Source: Vulcanococcus sp. (lineage in GTDB: Bacteria; Cyanobacteriota; Cyanobacteriia; PCC-6307; Cyanobiaceae). Taken from it: DNA of 64,000 nucleotides. The stretch is from NCBI GenBank assembly GCA_019264575.1, contig JAHUZV010000020.1, positions 1 to 64,000 of the forward strand, in the 5' to 3' direction. Below, in pieces: positions 47,897 to 56,244 of this stretch; position 1 is the stretch's first letter; each line of letters starts with the position of its first letter. The position numbers were made by a program, and so were the translations under genes. The notes below the pieces were generated by a model that searched no databases, was not told the DNA's origin, and worked only from the letters and a program-made list of their open reading frames with translations.

Positions 47897-49165
47897 ATGA
47901 GCAGCACCAACGGGGCGCCATCGCGCTACGTGTTCACCTCGGAATCGGTGACCGAAGGCCACCCCGACAAGATCTGTGATCAGGTGAGCGATGCGGTGCT
48001 CGATGCACTGCTGGCTCAAGATCCGGCTTCGCGGGTGGCCTGCGAAACCGTGGTGAACACAGGCCTGTGCCTGATCACGGGGGAAGTCACCACCACCGCC
48101 CGGGTTGACTTCAACACCCTGGTGCGCGGTGTCATCGACAAGATCGGCTACAGCGGTGCCCGCGCTGGTGGTTTCGATGCCAACAGCTGCGCGGTGCTGG
48201 TGGCCCTGGATCAGCAGTCGCCGGATATCGCCCAGGGGGTGAATGAGGCCGACGACCACGCCGGCGACCCGCTCGATTTGGTGGGCGCCGGTGATCAGGG
48301 GATCATGTTTGGCTACGCCTGCGACGAAACGCCGGAGCTGATGCCGCTGCCGATCAGCCTGGCCCACCGCCTGGCGCGGCGCCTGGCGGAAGTGCGCCAC
48401 AACGGAACCCTGGGCTACCTGCTGCCTGATGGCAAAACCCAGGTGAGCGTGGTTTACGAAAACGATCAGCCCGTGGCGATCGACACGATCCTGATCTCCA
48501 CCCAGCACACCGCTGAAATCGACGGCATCTCCGAGGAGAAGGCCCTGCGTGAGCGCATCGCTGCCGACCTCTGGCAGCACGTGGTGGAGCCTGCCACTGC
48601 CGATCTGAGCCTCAAGCCCGCCAAAGACAGCACCCGCTTCCTGGTGAACCCCACCGGCAAGTTCGTGGTGGGAGGCCCCCAGGGCGATGCCGGCCTCACC
48701 GGCCGCAAGATCATCGTGGACACCTACGGCGGCTATGCCCGCCACGGCGGTGGTGCCTTCTCCGGCAAAGACCCCACCAAGGTGGATCGCTCGGCTGCCT
48801 ACGCCGCTCGTTATGTGGCTAAAGCTCTGGTGGCGGCTGGTCTGGCCCGTAAGGCCGAAGTGCAGCTCAGTTACGCCATCGGCGTGGCCAAGCCCGTGAG
48901 CATCCTGGTGGAGAGCTTCGGCACCGGCGCCATCAGCAACGCCGACCTCACCGCCTTGGTGCAGGAGCATTTCGATCTGCGCCCCGGCGCCATCATCGAA
49001 ACCTTCGGTCTGCGCCAGCTGCCCCAGCAGCGCGGCGGCCGCTTTTATCAAGACGTGGCCGCCTACGGCCACTTCGGCCGCAGCGACCTCAACCTCCCCT
49101 GGGAAAACGTGGAGGCAATCGCTGCCAGCTTGAAGCAGGCCACCGCCAGCCGCGTTGCGGCCTGA
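47897..49165 (+). CDS. metK: S-adenosylmethionine synthase
   Basis: 422 aa. Signatures [21 protein letters not shown] and the P-loop-like region [16 protein letters not shown] are intact. MetK makes SAM from methionine and ATP, the cofactor used by the radical-SAM and methyltransferase genes in this window. Its stop overlaps the start region of the FGGY kinase gene by 11 bases. Confidence 0.98.
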   Translation: MSSTNGAPSRYVFTSESVTEGHPDKICDQVSDAVLDALLAQDPASRVACETVVNTGLCLITGEVTTTARVDFNTLVRGVIDKIGYSGARAGGFDANSCAVLVALDQQSPDIAQGVNEADDHAGDPLDLVGAGDQGIMFGYACDETPELMPLPISLAHRLARRLAEVRHNGTLGYLLPDGKTQVSVVYENDQPVAIDTILISTQHTAEIDGISEEKALRERIAADLWQHVVEPATADLSLKPAKDSTRFLVNPTGKFVVGGPQGDAGLTGRKIIVDTYGGYARHGGGAFSGKDPTKVDRSAAYAARYVAKALVAAGLARKAEVQLSYAIGVAKPVSILVESFGTGAISNADLTALVQEHFDLRPGAIIETFGLRQLPQQRGGRFYQDVAAYGHFGRSDLNLPWENVEAIAASLKQATASRVAA

Positions 49166-50435
49166 GGCCTTAGGCCTGGGCATCGACCTAGGCACCAGCG
49201 GCATTCGGCTGGCGGTGGTGAACGCCGCTGGCCAGCTGTTGGCAGCGCGCGATTCCGCTTACCCCGCGCCGTTTGCCGATCCCCGCGGCTGGCAGCAGGG
49301 CCTCGAGAGCCTGTGCAGCCAGCTTCCTGCTGAGCTGCGCAGCTCCGTGGTGGCGATCGCGGTGGATGGCACCTCCGGCACCCTGTTGCTCTGCCGCAGC
49401 GATGGCGGCCTCCCTTCCGGGCCCCTGGCTGCCGCCCTTCCGTATCACCAGGCTGTGCCGGAGTGGGCTGAAACAGCGGCAGCCCTCGTGGGCGAGGCAG
49501 GCGCTCACACCCCAGCTGCCAGCGCCAGCGGCAGCCTGGCCCGCGCCCTCCAGTTGCTGGATCAGGCCAACGCCGCTGCGGAGCCCGGCCCCTGGCTGCT
49601 GCGCCATCAGGCCGACTGGCTGATGGGCTGGCTCCTGGGCGATTGGCGCTGGGGCGAGGAGGGCAACAATCTGCGCCTGGGCTGGGATCAGCACCAGCGC
49701 CGTTGGATGGGAAGGCTTGCCGATCAGCCCTGGAGCGCGGCGCTGCCGGAGATCTGCCCCTCTGGGCAAGTGTTGGGGCGCTTGGCTGGCGAGGCGGCGG
49801 CTGCGCTTGGCCTGCCCGCGGGGTGCACGGTGGTGGCGGGCAGCACCGATGCCAGTGCGGCAGTGCTGGCGGCCGATCTGCAGGAGGGTGATGGCGCTGC
49901 GGTGCTCGGCACCACCTTGGTACTGAAGCAATTCAGCGATCGGCCGCTGCAGGGCCCTGGCATCAGTTGCCAGCGGGTGGCGGGGCGCTGGCTGGTGGGT
50001 GGGGCCTCCAATGCCGGCGCCGGTGTGTTGCGCACTTTTTTCAGCGATGCGCAGCTGGTGGAGCTCAGCCGCCAGATCGATCCGCGCCGCAGCAGCGGGC
50101 TGGCGCTGCGGCCGCTGCCCCGCGCCGGCGAGCGCTTCCCGATCGACGATCCGCTGCTCGAACCGCAGCTGGAGCCCCGCCCGGTGAGCGATGCCCTCTA
50201 CCTGCAGGCCCTGCTGGAGGGCCTGGCGGAGATCGAGCGGGCCGGCTGGCAGCGACTCGAGCAGCTGGGGGCGCCGCCCGTGCAGCGGGTGATCAGCCTG
50301 GGCGGCGGTGCCTGCAACCCGCAGTGGCGGGCCCTACGCCAGCGCCTGCTGGGCCGCCCCGTGATCAATCGCCCCCAGTGCACAGCGGCGCAGGGTATGG
50401 CCAGACTGGCCCTCTCCGCCGTCACTGCTCGATGA
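49155..50435 (+). CDS. FGGY-family carbohydrate kinase
   Basis: 426 aa from TTG 49155, the only plausible start before the conserved [15 protein letters not shown] phosphate-binding motif. Other motifs: [24 protein letters not shown] (adenosine-binding) and the C-terminal [18 protein letters not shown] related cyanobacterial enzyme (Synechococcus elongatus) is a D-ribulokinase, which is the most likely function here, but xylulokinase-like activity is not excluded. The gene overlaps metK by 11 bases. Confidence 0.82.
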   Translation: MRPEALGLGIDLGTSGIRLAVVNAAGQLLAARDSAYPAPFADPRGWQQGLESLCSQLPAELRSSVVAIAVDGTSGTLLLCRSDGGLPSGPLAAALPYHQAVPEWAETAAALVGEAGAHTPAASASGSLARALQLLDQANAAAEPGPWLLRHQADWLMGWLLGDWRWGEEGNNLRLGWDQHQRRWMGRLADQPWSAALPEICPSGQVLGRLAGEAAAALGLPAGCTVVAGSTDASAAVLAADLQEGDGAAVLGTTLVLKQFSDRPLQGPGISCQRVAGRWLVGGASNAGAGVLRTFFSDAQLVELSRQIDPRRSSGLALRPLPRAGERFPIDDPLLEPQLEPRPVSDALYLQALLEGLAEIERAGWQRLEQLGAPPVQRVISLGGGACNPQWRALRQRLLGRPVINRPQCTAAQGMARLALSAVTAR

Positions 50436-50551
50436 ACGCTCGCCTGCGCGATTGGTTGGCCATGGCGCTGTTCGTGGTGCTCGCCGGCTACGTGGCCTTT
50501 TCCGGTGTGCGCCTGGCCTTGCTGCTGTGGCAGCGCTTCGCTGCGGCCTGA
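50432..50551 (+). CDS. Small single-pass membrane protein, 39 aa
   Basis: 39 aa from ATG 50432, overlapping the kinase stop (ATGA). A basic N terminus (MNARLRDW) precedes one hydrophobic segment, about residues 9-33, and an arginine near the C terminus. The coupling to the kinase stop supports translation. No family recognised. Confidence 0.5.
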   Translation: MNARLRDWLAMALFVVLAGYVAFSGVRLALLLWQRFAAA

Positions 50552-50590
50552 GCCCCCAGAATCGAGCCCTGCTCCACTGCCCCGCCGCCC

Positions 50591-50860
50591 ATGGCCGCCG
50601 ATCCCCTCACCAGCGCCGTTAGCGAGCGCATCTGCAAGCACATGAACGACGACCACGCCGAGGCCGTGCTCGCCTACGCGCGCCACTATGGCGGTGTGGA
50701 GGCTCCGCAGCAGGCCCGCATGGTGGCCGTGCGGCCGGAGGCGATGGAACTGGAGGTGGATGGCCAGAGGCTCGATGTGGCCTTTGATCACACCCTCAGC
50801 GACAGCGAAGACGCCCATCGCACCCTGGTGGCGATGCTGCGGGCGATGCCCCAGGCCTGA
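50591..50860 (+). CDS. DUF2470 domain protein
   Basis: 89 aa. The domain is recognised by ERICKHMNDDHAEAVLAYARHYGG, the conserved H-M-N-x-D-H motif of DUF2470, which also occurs in HugZ-type haem-binding proteins and plant glutamyl-tRNA-reductase-binding protein. This single-domain version is of unknown function; a haem or tetrapyrrole role is possible (inference). It is preceded by the kinase group and followed by comF. Confidence 0.85.
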   Translation: MAADPLTSAVSERICKHMNDDHAEAVLAYARHYGGVEAPQQARMVAVRPEAMELEVDGQRLDVAFDHTLSDSEDAHRTLVAMLRAMPQA

Positions 50861-50919
50861 GAGGGCGGGGTCGCCGCTGCTGCGCGGGGAATGCTCCCTG
50901 AAGCAGCAGCCCCGCGGCC

Positions 50920-51576
50920 ATGTGGTCAACCCTTTGGCGCCAGAGCCTTGAGCTGATCAGTGCCGCCCGCTGCTGCGCCTGCGGCGACGCCTGTGAGCCC
51001 AACAGCTCCGAGGGCCTCTGTGAGCGCTGCCTCAACGAACTGGCCCTGTCGGAAGGCGGCGTGCAGGGTGATCAGCCGCTGCTCTGGTGTGCCCTGGCTC
51101 CCTACCGCGGCCAGCTGCGGGCGCTGCTGCTGCGCCAGCGCCCCACGCCAGATGCCGCCTTGATCACCGCCCTGGCCGCGCGCCTGCATGGCTGTTGCGC
51201 TTCGGCGGTGGCTGGGGCGTTGCTCGTGCCGGTGCCCAGCTGGAAGCGGGCCGGCAATCCCTTGCCCCTGCTGCTGGCGCGGGCCTTGGTGGCCGCCTCC
51301 GCGGGCCAGGCCCAGCTGGCGCCCCAGCTGCTGCAGCGCAGCCGCCCCACCCTGGGCCAACACCACCTCGGCCGCAGCCTGCGCGCCCGCAATCTCCAAG
51401 GCGCCTTCACGGCACAGGCCTGTGCACAGCAGCTGGCTCGGCCTCTGTGGCTTGTGGACGACATCCTCACCACAGGTGCCACCGCCTGCAGCGCAGCCCA
51501 GGCGCTGCAGGCGGCCGGCCATCCGGTGCAGGGCCTGCTCGCCCTGGCTCGAACGCCGGCGGCTGCCCCTCGGTGA
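50920..51576 (+). CDS. ComF family protein (phosphoribosyltransferase fold)
   Basis: 218 aa. A zinc-type finger at the N terminus (ARCCACGDACEPNSSEGLCERC) precedes the type I PRT fold with VLVPVPSWKRAGN and the PRPP-binding loop LVDDILTTGATACSA. ComF proteins take part in DNA uptake for natural competence, probably with PriA-dependent steps. The gene lies 30 bases before tRNA-Phe, at the conserved edge of the phycobilisome locus. Confidence 0.93.
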   Translation: MWSTLWRQSLELISAARCCACGDACEPNSSEGLCERCLNELALSEGGVQGDQPLLWCALAPYRGQLRALLLRQRPTPDAALITALAARLHGCCASAVAGALLVPVPSWKRAGNPLPLLLARALVAASAGQAQLAPQLLQRSRPTLGQHHLGRSLRARNLQGAFTAQACAQQLARPLWLVDDILTTGATACSAAQALQAAGHPVQGLLALARTPAAAPR

Positions 51577-51606
51577 TCTAGTATCCGCAGGTCGCCACGG
51601 CGACGG

Positions 51607-51679
51607 GCCGGGATAGCTCAGTTGGTAGAGCAGGCGATTGAAAATCGCCGTGTCCCCAGTTCAAATCTGGGTCCTGGCA
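51607..51679 (+). tRNA. tRNA-Phe (anticodon GAA)
   Basis: 73 nt. The acceptor stem GCCGGGA / TCCTGGC has one G-T pair, and the discriminator is A at 51679. The anticodon stem GGCGA/TCGCC has loop TTGAAAA with anticodon GAA at 51640-51642; the T arm is CCCAG-TTCAAAT-CTGGG. It is the left boundary of the accessory phycobilisome region. No copy of its 3' end was found downstream in the window. Confidence 0.96.
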
Positions 51680-51717
51680 TTGCAAAACATGAGGTCGTTA
51701 AGCCTCATTCACACGCC

Positions 51718-51954
51718 ATGCCCCTTCCGTTTCAGGACAAGCCGGGCCAGCTGTTTGATAACGCCGACAGCTTTGCCATGGTGTTCGATGAAGCCTGGCA
51801 AAAGCTGCTGACGCAGCCGAAGGCGGCTGGAACGAGCGCTGAAGAGAAGAAACGGCTGGCGCTGGAAGCCTGCGCGGATCACCCCTTCATGCTCAGCAAC
51901 CCAGCCATGGCTGATCAGGTGGCTGATTTCCGCATCCGTTTGCTGGGGCTCTAG
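51718..51954 (+). CDS. Conserved hypothetical protein, 78 aa
   Basis: 78 aa from ATG 51718, 38 bases after tRNA-Phe (MPLPFQDKPGQLFDNADSFA). No transmembrane segment; helical, with a lysine/glutamate-rich middle. It lies 50 bases before the cpcT gene on the same strand and probably belongs to the phycobilisome-region transcription unit. In marine Synechococcus the first gene after the same tRNA is a small unknown too, but I cannot establish orthology. Confidence 0.72.
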   Translation: MPLPFQDKPGQLFDNADSFAMVFDEAWQKLLTQPKAAGTSAEEKKRLALEACADHPFMLSNPAMADQVADFRIRLLGL

Positions 51955-52004
51955 CGGGCTGCCGGGGCGCGCCCCATAGGATCCGGCCATTCACCGTCTC
52001 GGCG

Positions 52005-52598
52005 ATGTCTTCCCCCCTCGCTCGCCTGCTGCGCCAGTTGAGCGCTGGTTTCAGCAACCAGCAGCAGGCCTTCGACAACCCACCGCTCTACGCCCACATC
52101 CTGGTGAAGTTCCGGCCGCTCCCCCAGTTGGAGCCCGGTTCCCTGCTGCTGGATCAGTCGTATGCCATCAATCCAGCGGCTCCGTATCGCCTGCGGGTGC
52201 TGAAGGCCGAGCAGCGTGATGGCGAGCTGTGGATCACCAATCAGGCCATCCACGATGAGCAACGCTTTTGGGGCGCCGTGGATGATCCCGCCAAGCGCGC
52301 GCTCATCAGCGCTGCAGACCTCAAGCCCCTGGAGGGGTGCGCCTATGTGGTGCGCGAAACCGCCGATGGCTTCATGGGGGAAGTGGAGCCGGGCTGCCGC
52401 TGCATGGTGGAGCGCAAGGGGGCGCTCTCCTATCTGGTGAGCAGCTTTGAGCTCAGCGGCCGCGGCATGTGCACGATCGATCGCGGCCACGATCCCGCCA
52501 CCCATGAGCAGCTGTGGGGCTCGCTGGCTGGGCCATTTGAATTCGAGCGCACCGACGACTACAGCCACGAGCTCCCGGCCGAGTGGCTGGCGGCCTGA
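52005..52598 (+). CDS. CpcT/CpeT-type bilin lyase (first copy)
   Basis: 197 aa. The family pattern is complete: LSAGFSNQQQAFDNPPLYAH, DQSYAINPAAPYRLRVL, and the conserved GCRCMVERKG and TIDRGHDPATHEQLWGSLAGPF. CpcT attaches phycocyanobilin to Cys-153/155 of the beta-phycocyanin subunit; CpeT does the same type of job in phycoerythrin. A second gene with the same motif order starts at 56245. Codon use in this copy resembles the GC-rich rest of the chromosome. It is followed by the broken cpcG, so the two were probably one operon. Confidence 0.87.
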   Translation: MSSPLARLLRQLSAGFSNQQQAFDNPPLYAHILVKFRPLPQLEPGSLLLDQSYAINPAAPYRLRVLKAEQRDGELWITNQAIHDEQRFWGAVDDPAKRALISAADLKPLEGCAYVVRETADGFMGEVEPGCRCMVERKGALSYLVSSFELSGRGMCTIDRGHDPATHEQLWGSLAGPFEFERTDDYSHELPAEWLAA

Positions 52599-52704
52599 AC
52601 GGCCGGCCACTGACGCAGTGCTCCAGCGAGGTAAAGCTGTGTAAGGGGCTGAGAACTTTGGCGGCTTGCCATCGATAGCTCCGCCGCTGGTTTTCTCTCC
52701 CGCT

Positions 52705-53449
52705 ATGGCCCTCTCGCTGCTGGCCACCAAGCCGATCACCCAGAACGCACGGGTGAACAACTTCTGCATCGGCACGGATGAAGCACCGCGCATCCAAGTG
52801 GATGTGGATGAGCAGATCGAGCGTGCTTATCGCCAGATCTTTTCCACGCGTGCAAGGTGGATCGCGAGCTGATGCTCGAGATGCAGTTCCGCAATGGCGA
52901 TCCCACGGCCCGTGATTTCGTGCGCGGTTTGCTGCTCTCTTGCGAATTCCGCGATGGCTTCTACCGCTGCAATAGCAACTACCGCGTGAAGGAGCAGCTC
53001 GTGGGGTGCGTGCTCGGCCGCGAGGTGCACGGAGATTAAGAGCGCATCGCCTGGTCGATCGTGATTGCCAATCAGGGGCTGGAAGGCTTTGTGGATGCCC
53101 TGCTGAATTCCCAGGAGTATCTCGAGGCCTTCGGCTTGGAAACCTTGCCCTATCAGCGCTCCCGCGTGTTGGCCGGCCATGCCAAGCCGCAGCTGCCCTT
53201 CAACCAGCACGCGCCTCGTTACAACGCCTACTGGCGCGATGCCAGCGCTCGCCGCGCCCCGGCCAACCCATTCGGCGGTGGCGGTGCGCAGTTCAGCGGC
53301 GGTCAGATTTCGGCGGCTTGGGTCGGCGGCCAACCTCCCAAATCGGCGCAAACCATACGGTGGCCCTCGCCGCCATCAGTGACCTGGAGGTGCTGCGGGT
53401 GCTGCTCACCTCGGCCAGCGCCATGCTTGGCACCGGCCCTGCCGGTTGA
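52705..53449 (+). pseudogene. cpcG: Broken phycobilisome rod-core linker cpcG
   Basis: The reading frame starts MALSLLATKPITQNARVNN and can be followed through three segments that together match the intact CpcG at 57899. Lesion 1: one T missing in ATCTTTTCC at 52836-52844 (expected IFFHA-KVDREL) shifts the frame by -1. Lesion 2: an in-frame TAA at 53037-53039 (after GREVHGD, before ERIAWSIVIA). Lesion 3: one G missing at 53359-53361 shifts the frame by -1 so that VALAAISDLEVLRVLLTSA follows. The C-terminal membrane-like tail is thus in another frame. Sequencing error could explain the homopolymer indels, but not the nonsense codon as easily. CpcG joins rods to the allophycocyanin core. Confidence 0.88.
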
Positions 53450-53452
53450 GCC

Positions 53453-53857
53453 TCAGGCGCTCAACTCATCCATGAAGGGCTGTTCCTCCTCCTCCTCGGG
53501 GAAGGGGTTCAGCTCCAGTTCAGGTTCGTTTAAGCCAGTGTCTTGAGCGCTGGCTTCCGGTTGGGGCCTTTGCAGCGGATGCACGCTGGCGCGCTGTGGT
53601 GCGCTTTGCTCGGTGAGCAGATCCTCCAGCCGCGCAATCCGCTCTTCGGTGGCGGTGAGCAAGTCGGCCGAATCGTGGCTGAGGGTGTTGCTTTGCAGGT
53701 GCTGCAACCCCTCCAGTTGACCCTCCAATGCGCTCAGTCGTTCCTCCAGTTCCAGCAGGCGCAGGGTGAGGGTTTCACTCACCAGGCTGAGGGCCTGCAT
53801 CTGTTCGCTGAGCCGCAGTTGCAACGCTCCAGCACTGGGGGATGCGCTCGCTGACAT
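53453..53857 (-). CDS. Hypothetical coiled-coil protein
   Basis: 134 aa from ATG 53857. Residues ~20-85 form a clear heptad pattern rich in leucine (LRLLELEERLSALEGQLEGL), followed by a tail with a glutamate run (FPEEEEEQPF). No signal peptide or membrane segment. It ends 3 bases after the broken cpcG on the opposite strand. It could be a host gene separated from its promoter by the transposon debris upstream. Function unknown. Confidence 0.55.
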   Translation of the reverse strand: MSASASPSAGALQLRLSEQMQALSLVSETLTLRLLELEERLSALEGQLEGLQHLQSNTLSHDSADLLTATEERIARLEDLLTEQSAPQRASVHPLQRPQPEASAQDTGLNEPELELNPFPEEEEEQPFMDELSA

Positions 53858-53989
53858 GCCTTGGGCCGAAAAGGATCTGGCCGGATGGTACCGATGCTGG
53901 CCCAAGCTGCCAGGCCTGCGCTTTGTAACGCTTCTGAAAACGTCCTGAGGATGTCATCCGGCACCCATTGAATCTGGCTCTGATGACAA

Positions 53990-54239
53990 CTGTGCTGGCA
54001 GCCGATCCGGTGCGGTGTTTGGCCGGCACACCACCGCAAAGCAACAGGGCGTTCTGGATTGCTTCTGAGAGGGCAACAAAGCTTTCGCCGCCGTGGATCA
54101 CCTCCACATGGCACCAACCGGAATACGGCAGGCGGAAGCAAAACAGCCGGTGCTCGAGCGCCTCTCCTCCGATCGTGATGGGATCGCCCTTGAGCAGGCC
54201 CACGTCCCACAAGTAGGTGTAAATCCCTGGGGACCTCAA
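53990..54239 (-). pseudogene. Fragment of an IS21-family transposase (istA-like)
   Basis: About 80 codons remain. The sequence GGEALEHRLFCFRLPYSGW then EVIHGGESFVALSEAIQNAL and GGVPAKHRTGSAAS matches the central part of IstA, including the H-G-G-E-S-x-x-A-L-x-E segment. Both ends are lost, the continuation to 53945 is unrelated and no istB is present. It is evidence of an older insertion at this locus. Confidence 0.7.
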
Positions 54240-54340
54240 CCCCGAGCGCGCAGCTCAGGCACCCGGCTCAGCGGTTGGCGTTGCAAGGGATCGGCAGGCC
54301 CGTTTCCCTGGTTCTCATACCACCTCCGACCAGACGAACC

Positions 54341-55576
54341 GTGCCCAAAGCCCATAGCGCCGCCTCCGAGCTGGCACCGCTACTCGATGGCAGCACAGCC
54401 GGTGAGCTCATCCCTGAGCTGTTGCGTCATGGCCTGCAGCAACTGATCGAGTTGGAGGTCGCCGCCGTGCTCGGCGCTGATCGCCATGAACGCAGCGAGG
54501 ATCGGCTTGGCTACCGCAACGGCTACCGCCCTCGCCTGCTCACCACCCAAGTGGGCGACATCGATCTGCGCATCCCCAAGCTGCGATCGGGCAGCTTCCT
54601 GCCCTCGATCCTCGAGCCGCGCAGGCGCGTGGATCAGGCGCTCTATGCCGTGGTGATGGAGGCCTACGTGGCCGGCGTCTCCACCCGCAAGGTCGAGGCC
54701 CTTGTAGCCGCTCTCGGCTCATAGTGCGGGATCTCCAAATCCCAGGTCAGCCGCATCTGCGCTGACATCGACATCCAGGTGCAGGCGTTCCTGAACAGGC
54801 CTCTGGAATCCAGTGGCTACGCCAACCTGTATCTCGATGCCACCAACCTCCACGGCCGGCTCGGGCGAGCCATGCAGGTCTGCTCCAGAGCCGTCGTCGT
54901 GGCCATGGGCGTCAACGCCGATGGGCGCCGGGAACTGCTCGCCCTCAAGGTGGGTGACAGCGAGAGTGAGGCCTTCTGGGGCGAGTTCATTGGCTCGCTG
55001 AAAGAGCGCGGCCTCACCGGGGTCAAGCTCGTGATCAGCGATGCCCACAAGGGACTGACCAACGCGATCCGGCGGATGCTGCAAGGCAGCTGCTGGCAAC
55101 GCTGCCGCGTGCACTTTGCCCGCAACCTGCTGCAGCGGGTGCCCAAAGCCCATCAGGGCATGGTCAGCGCTGCGCTGCGCACGGTGTTCGCTTAGGAGAA
55201 GGCTGCTGAGATCGAGGCCCGCTGGGATGATCTGGCCAGCTCCCTGGCCGAACGCTTCCCCAACGCCGCCAAGCTCATGCTCGAGGCTCGTGAGGACGTG
55301 CTCGCCTTCCGTCACTTCCCGGAGCCGCACTGGAAAAAGGTCTGGAGCACCAACCTGCTCGAGCGGGTCAACGAGGAGATCAAACGCCGCACCCGCGTGG
55401 TGGGGATCTTCCCCAACGACGCGGCGATCACCCGCCTGGTGGGCGCGGTGCTACTGGAGCAGGACGAGCACTGGCAGCTCGAGGGCCGCAGGATGTTCTC
55501 GGCCGAGAGCATGGCCGCCATCCCCTCGCTGGAGGACCTGCCGACGCAGCCCTCGCTGCAGGACGCAACCGCCTGA
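54341..55576 (+). pseudogene. IS256-family (mutator) transposase with two in-frame TAG codons
   Basis: The frame from GTG 54341 to TGA 55574 holds 411 codons, the usual length of the family, without frameshift. DDE elements are in place: YLDATNLHGR, VISDAHKGL and the glutamate of NEEIKRRTRV. A TAG at 54722-54724 falls in LGS-TAG-CGISKSQVSRIC and another at 55193-55195 in VFA-TAG-EKAAEIEARW. Family members carry glutamine at comparable places, so both may be CAG-to-TAG changes. The product is then broken into three pieces unless the stops are read through. I found no convincing terminal inverted repeats. Confidence 0.82.
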
Positions 55577-55600
55577 ACCCACGGCCAGCACCAGGCCCCA

Positions 55601-55649
55601 GGTGAGCGGCGCCGCAGCTCCTCCACAGGGCGCAGTGGCGCCGCTCACC
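55601..55649. repeat. 13-bp perfect inverted repeat
   Basis: GGTGAGCGGCGCC at 55601-55613 pairs with GGCGCCGCTCACC at 55637-55649 across a 23-base loop. It lies 25 bases after the transposase stop and could be part of the element's end or a terminator; no T-run follows. Confidence 0.7.
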
Positions 55650-55710
55650 GCCCGGGGGCCAGCGCAGACGAGCACAGCAGAAATTCAGACGTAGCCAACA
55701 ACCAAATGCC

Positions 55711-55749
55711 AACCCAGACGAACGACTTGACAAGTCAATCGTCTGGGTT
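55711..55749. repeat. 39-bp near-perfect palindrome
   Basis: The outer arms AACCCAGACGA and TCGTCTGGGTT (55711-55721 and 55739-55749) are perfect complements, and the inner 17 bases (ACGACTTGACAAGTCAA) continue the palindrome with a few mismatches. It is centred on CTTGACAAG. It may be an IS end pair, a recombination site or a protein-binding site; see findings. Confidence 0.75.
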
Positions 55750-55809
55750 CATTGTGAAACAACGAGGCACACATCGCCTCGCCAATGACAGCCCGTCATT
55801 TACCCCTGA

Positions 55810-56103
55810 TCACTCTCGAATCAGGGCAATCGGGCCTCGGGATTTACACCTCCCAAAGGGACGCGGCCTTGCCTGGGCGCCAAAGCCCTTACAGAAACGA
55901 GCTGCATACTCATCTTCCAGTTCGTCCCACGGGATCAGCGCAGCCAGCTTGATCCAGCGATTGTCACCGGATAGTTTTCCTCCAAGTGCCAGAAAGAAGT
56001 CCTCGAGCGAGAGCTGATCACGATGCTCACGTCGGGTAATCCCAAAAGCTATGAGCGGCTTTTGGGCGCAAACGAGGCCGATCCGGTATATTTTAACTGG
56101 CAT
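55810..56103 (-). pseudogene. N-terminal fragment of an IS5/IS1182-type transposase (DUF772 domain)
   Basis: 97 codons ending at a stop. QLSLEDFFLALGGKLSGDNRW then IKLAALIPWDELEDEYAARF and GFGAQARP match the N-terminal helical part of transposases with a DUF772 domain. The characteristic continuation (ALGALIIKE-like) is degenerate (GPIALIRE) and is followed by a stop, so the catalytic domain is missing. Short, isolated and on the opposite strand to its neighbours, it is a remnant. Confidence 0.68.
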
Positions 56104-56244
56104 AGCTGCTCATGTCCATTGCGCTGCAGTGGATCTGACGTTTCTCGGGAGGTCCAAAGTAGAGCGCGTCGGCCTTGTATTGTTTCGCCTTGGGGCTTGA
56201 CTGAATCAACAGAGTGCTATCGTGGTTTCACTGATCTCAGTCAA

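Larger units (their letters stand above)
55577..55809. other. Gene-free segment after the IS256 transposase
   Basis: No supportable gene. Two inverted repeats occupy it (55601-55649 and 55711-55749); the remainder is unique and somewhat AT-richer from 55680 on. Confidence 0.6.

Noticed and set aside
56023..56244. Longer start of the second cpcT-type gene
   Set aside because: The added 74 residues overlap the transposase fragment on the other strand and have no resemblance to the lyase family; GTG 56245 matches the family start.
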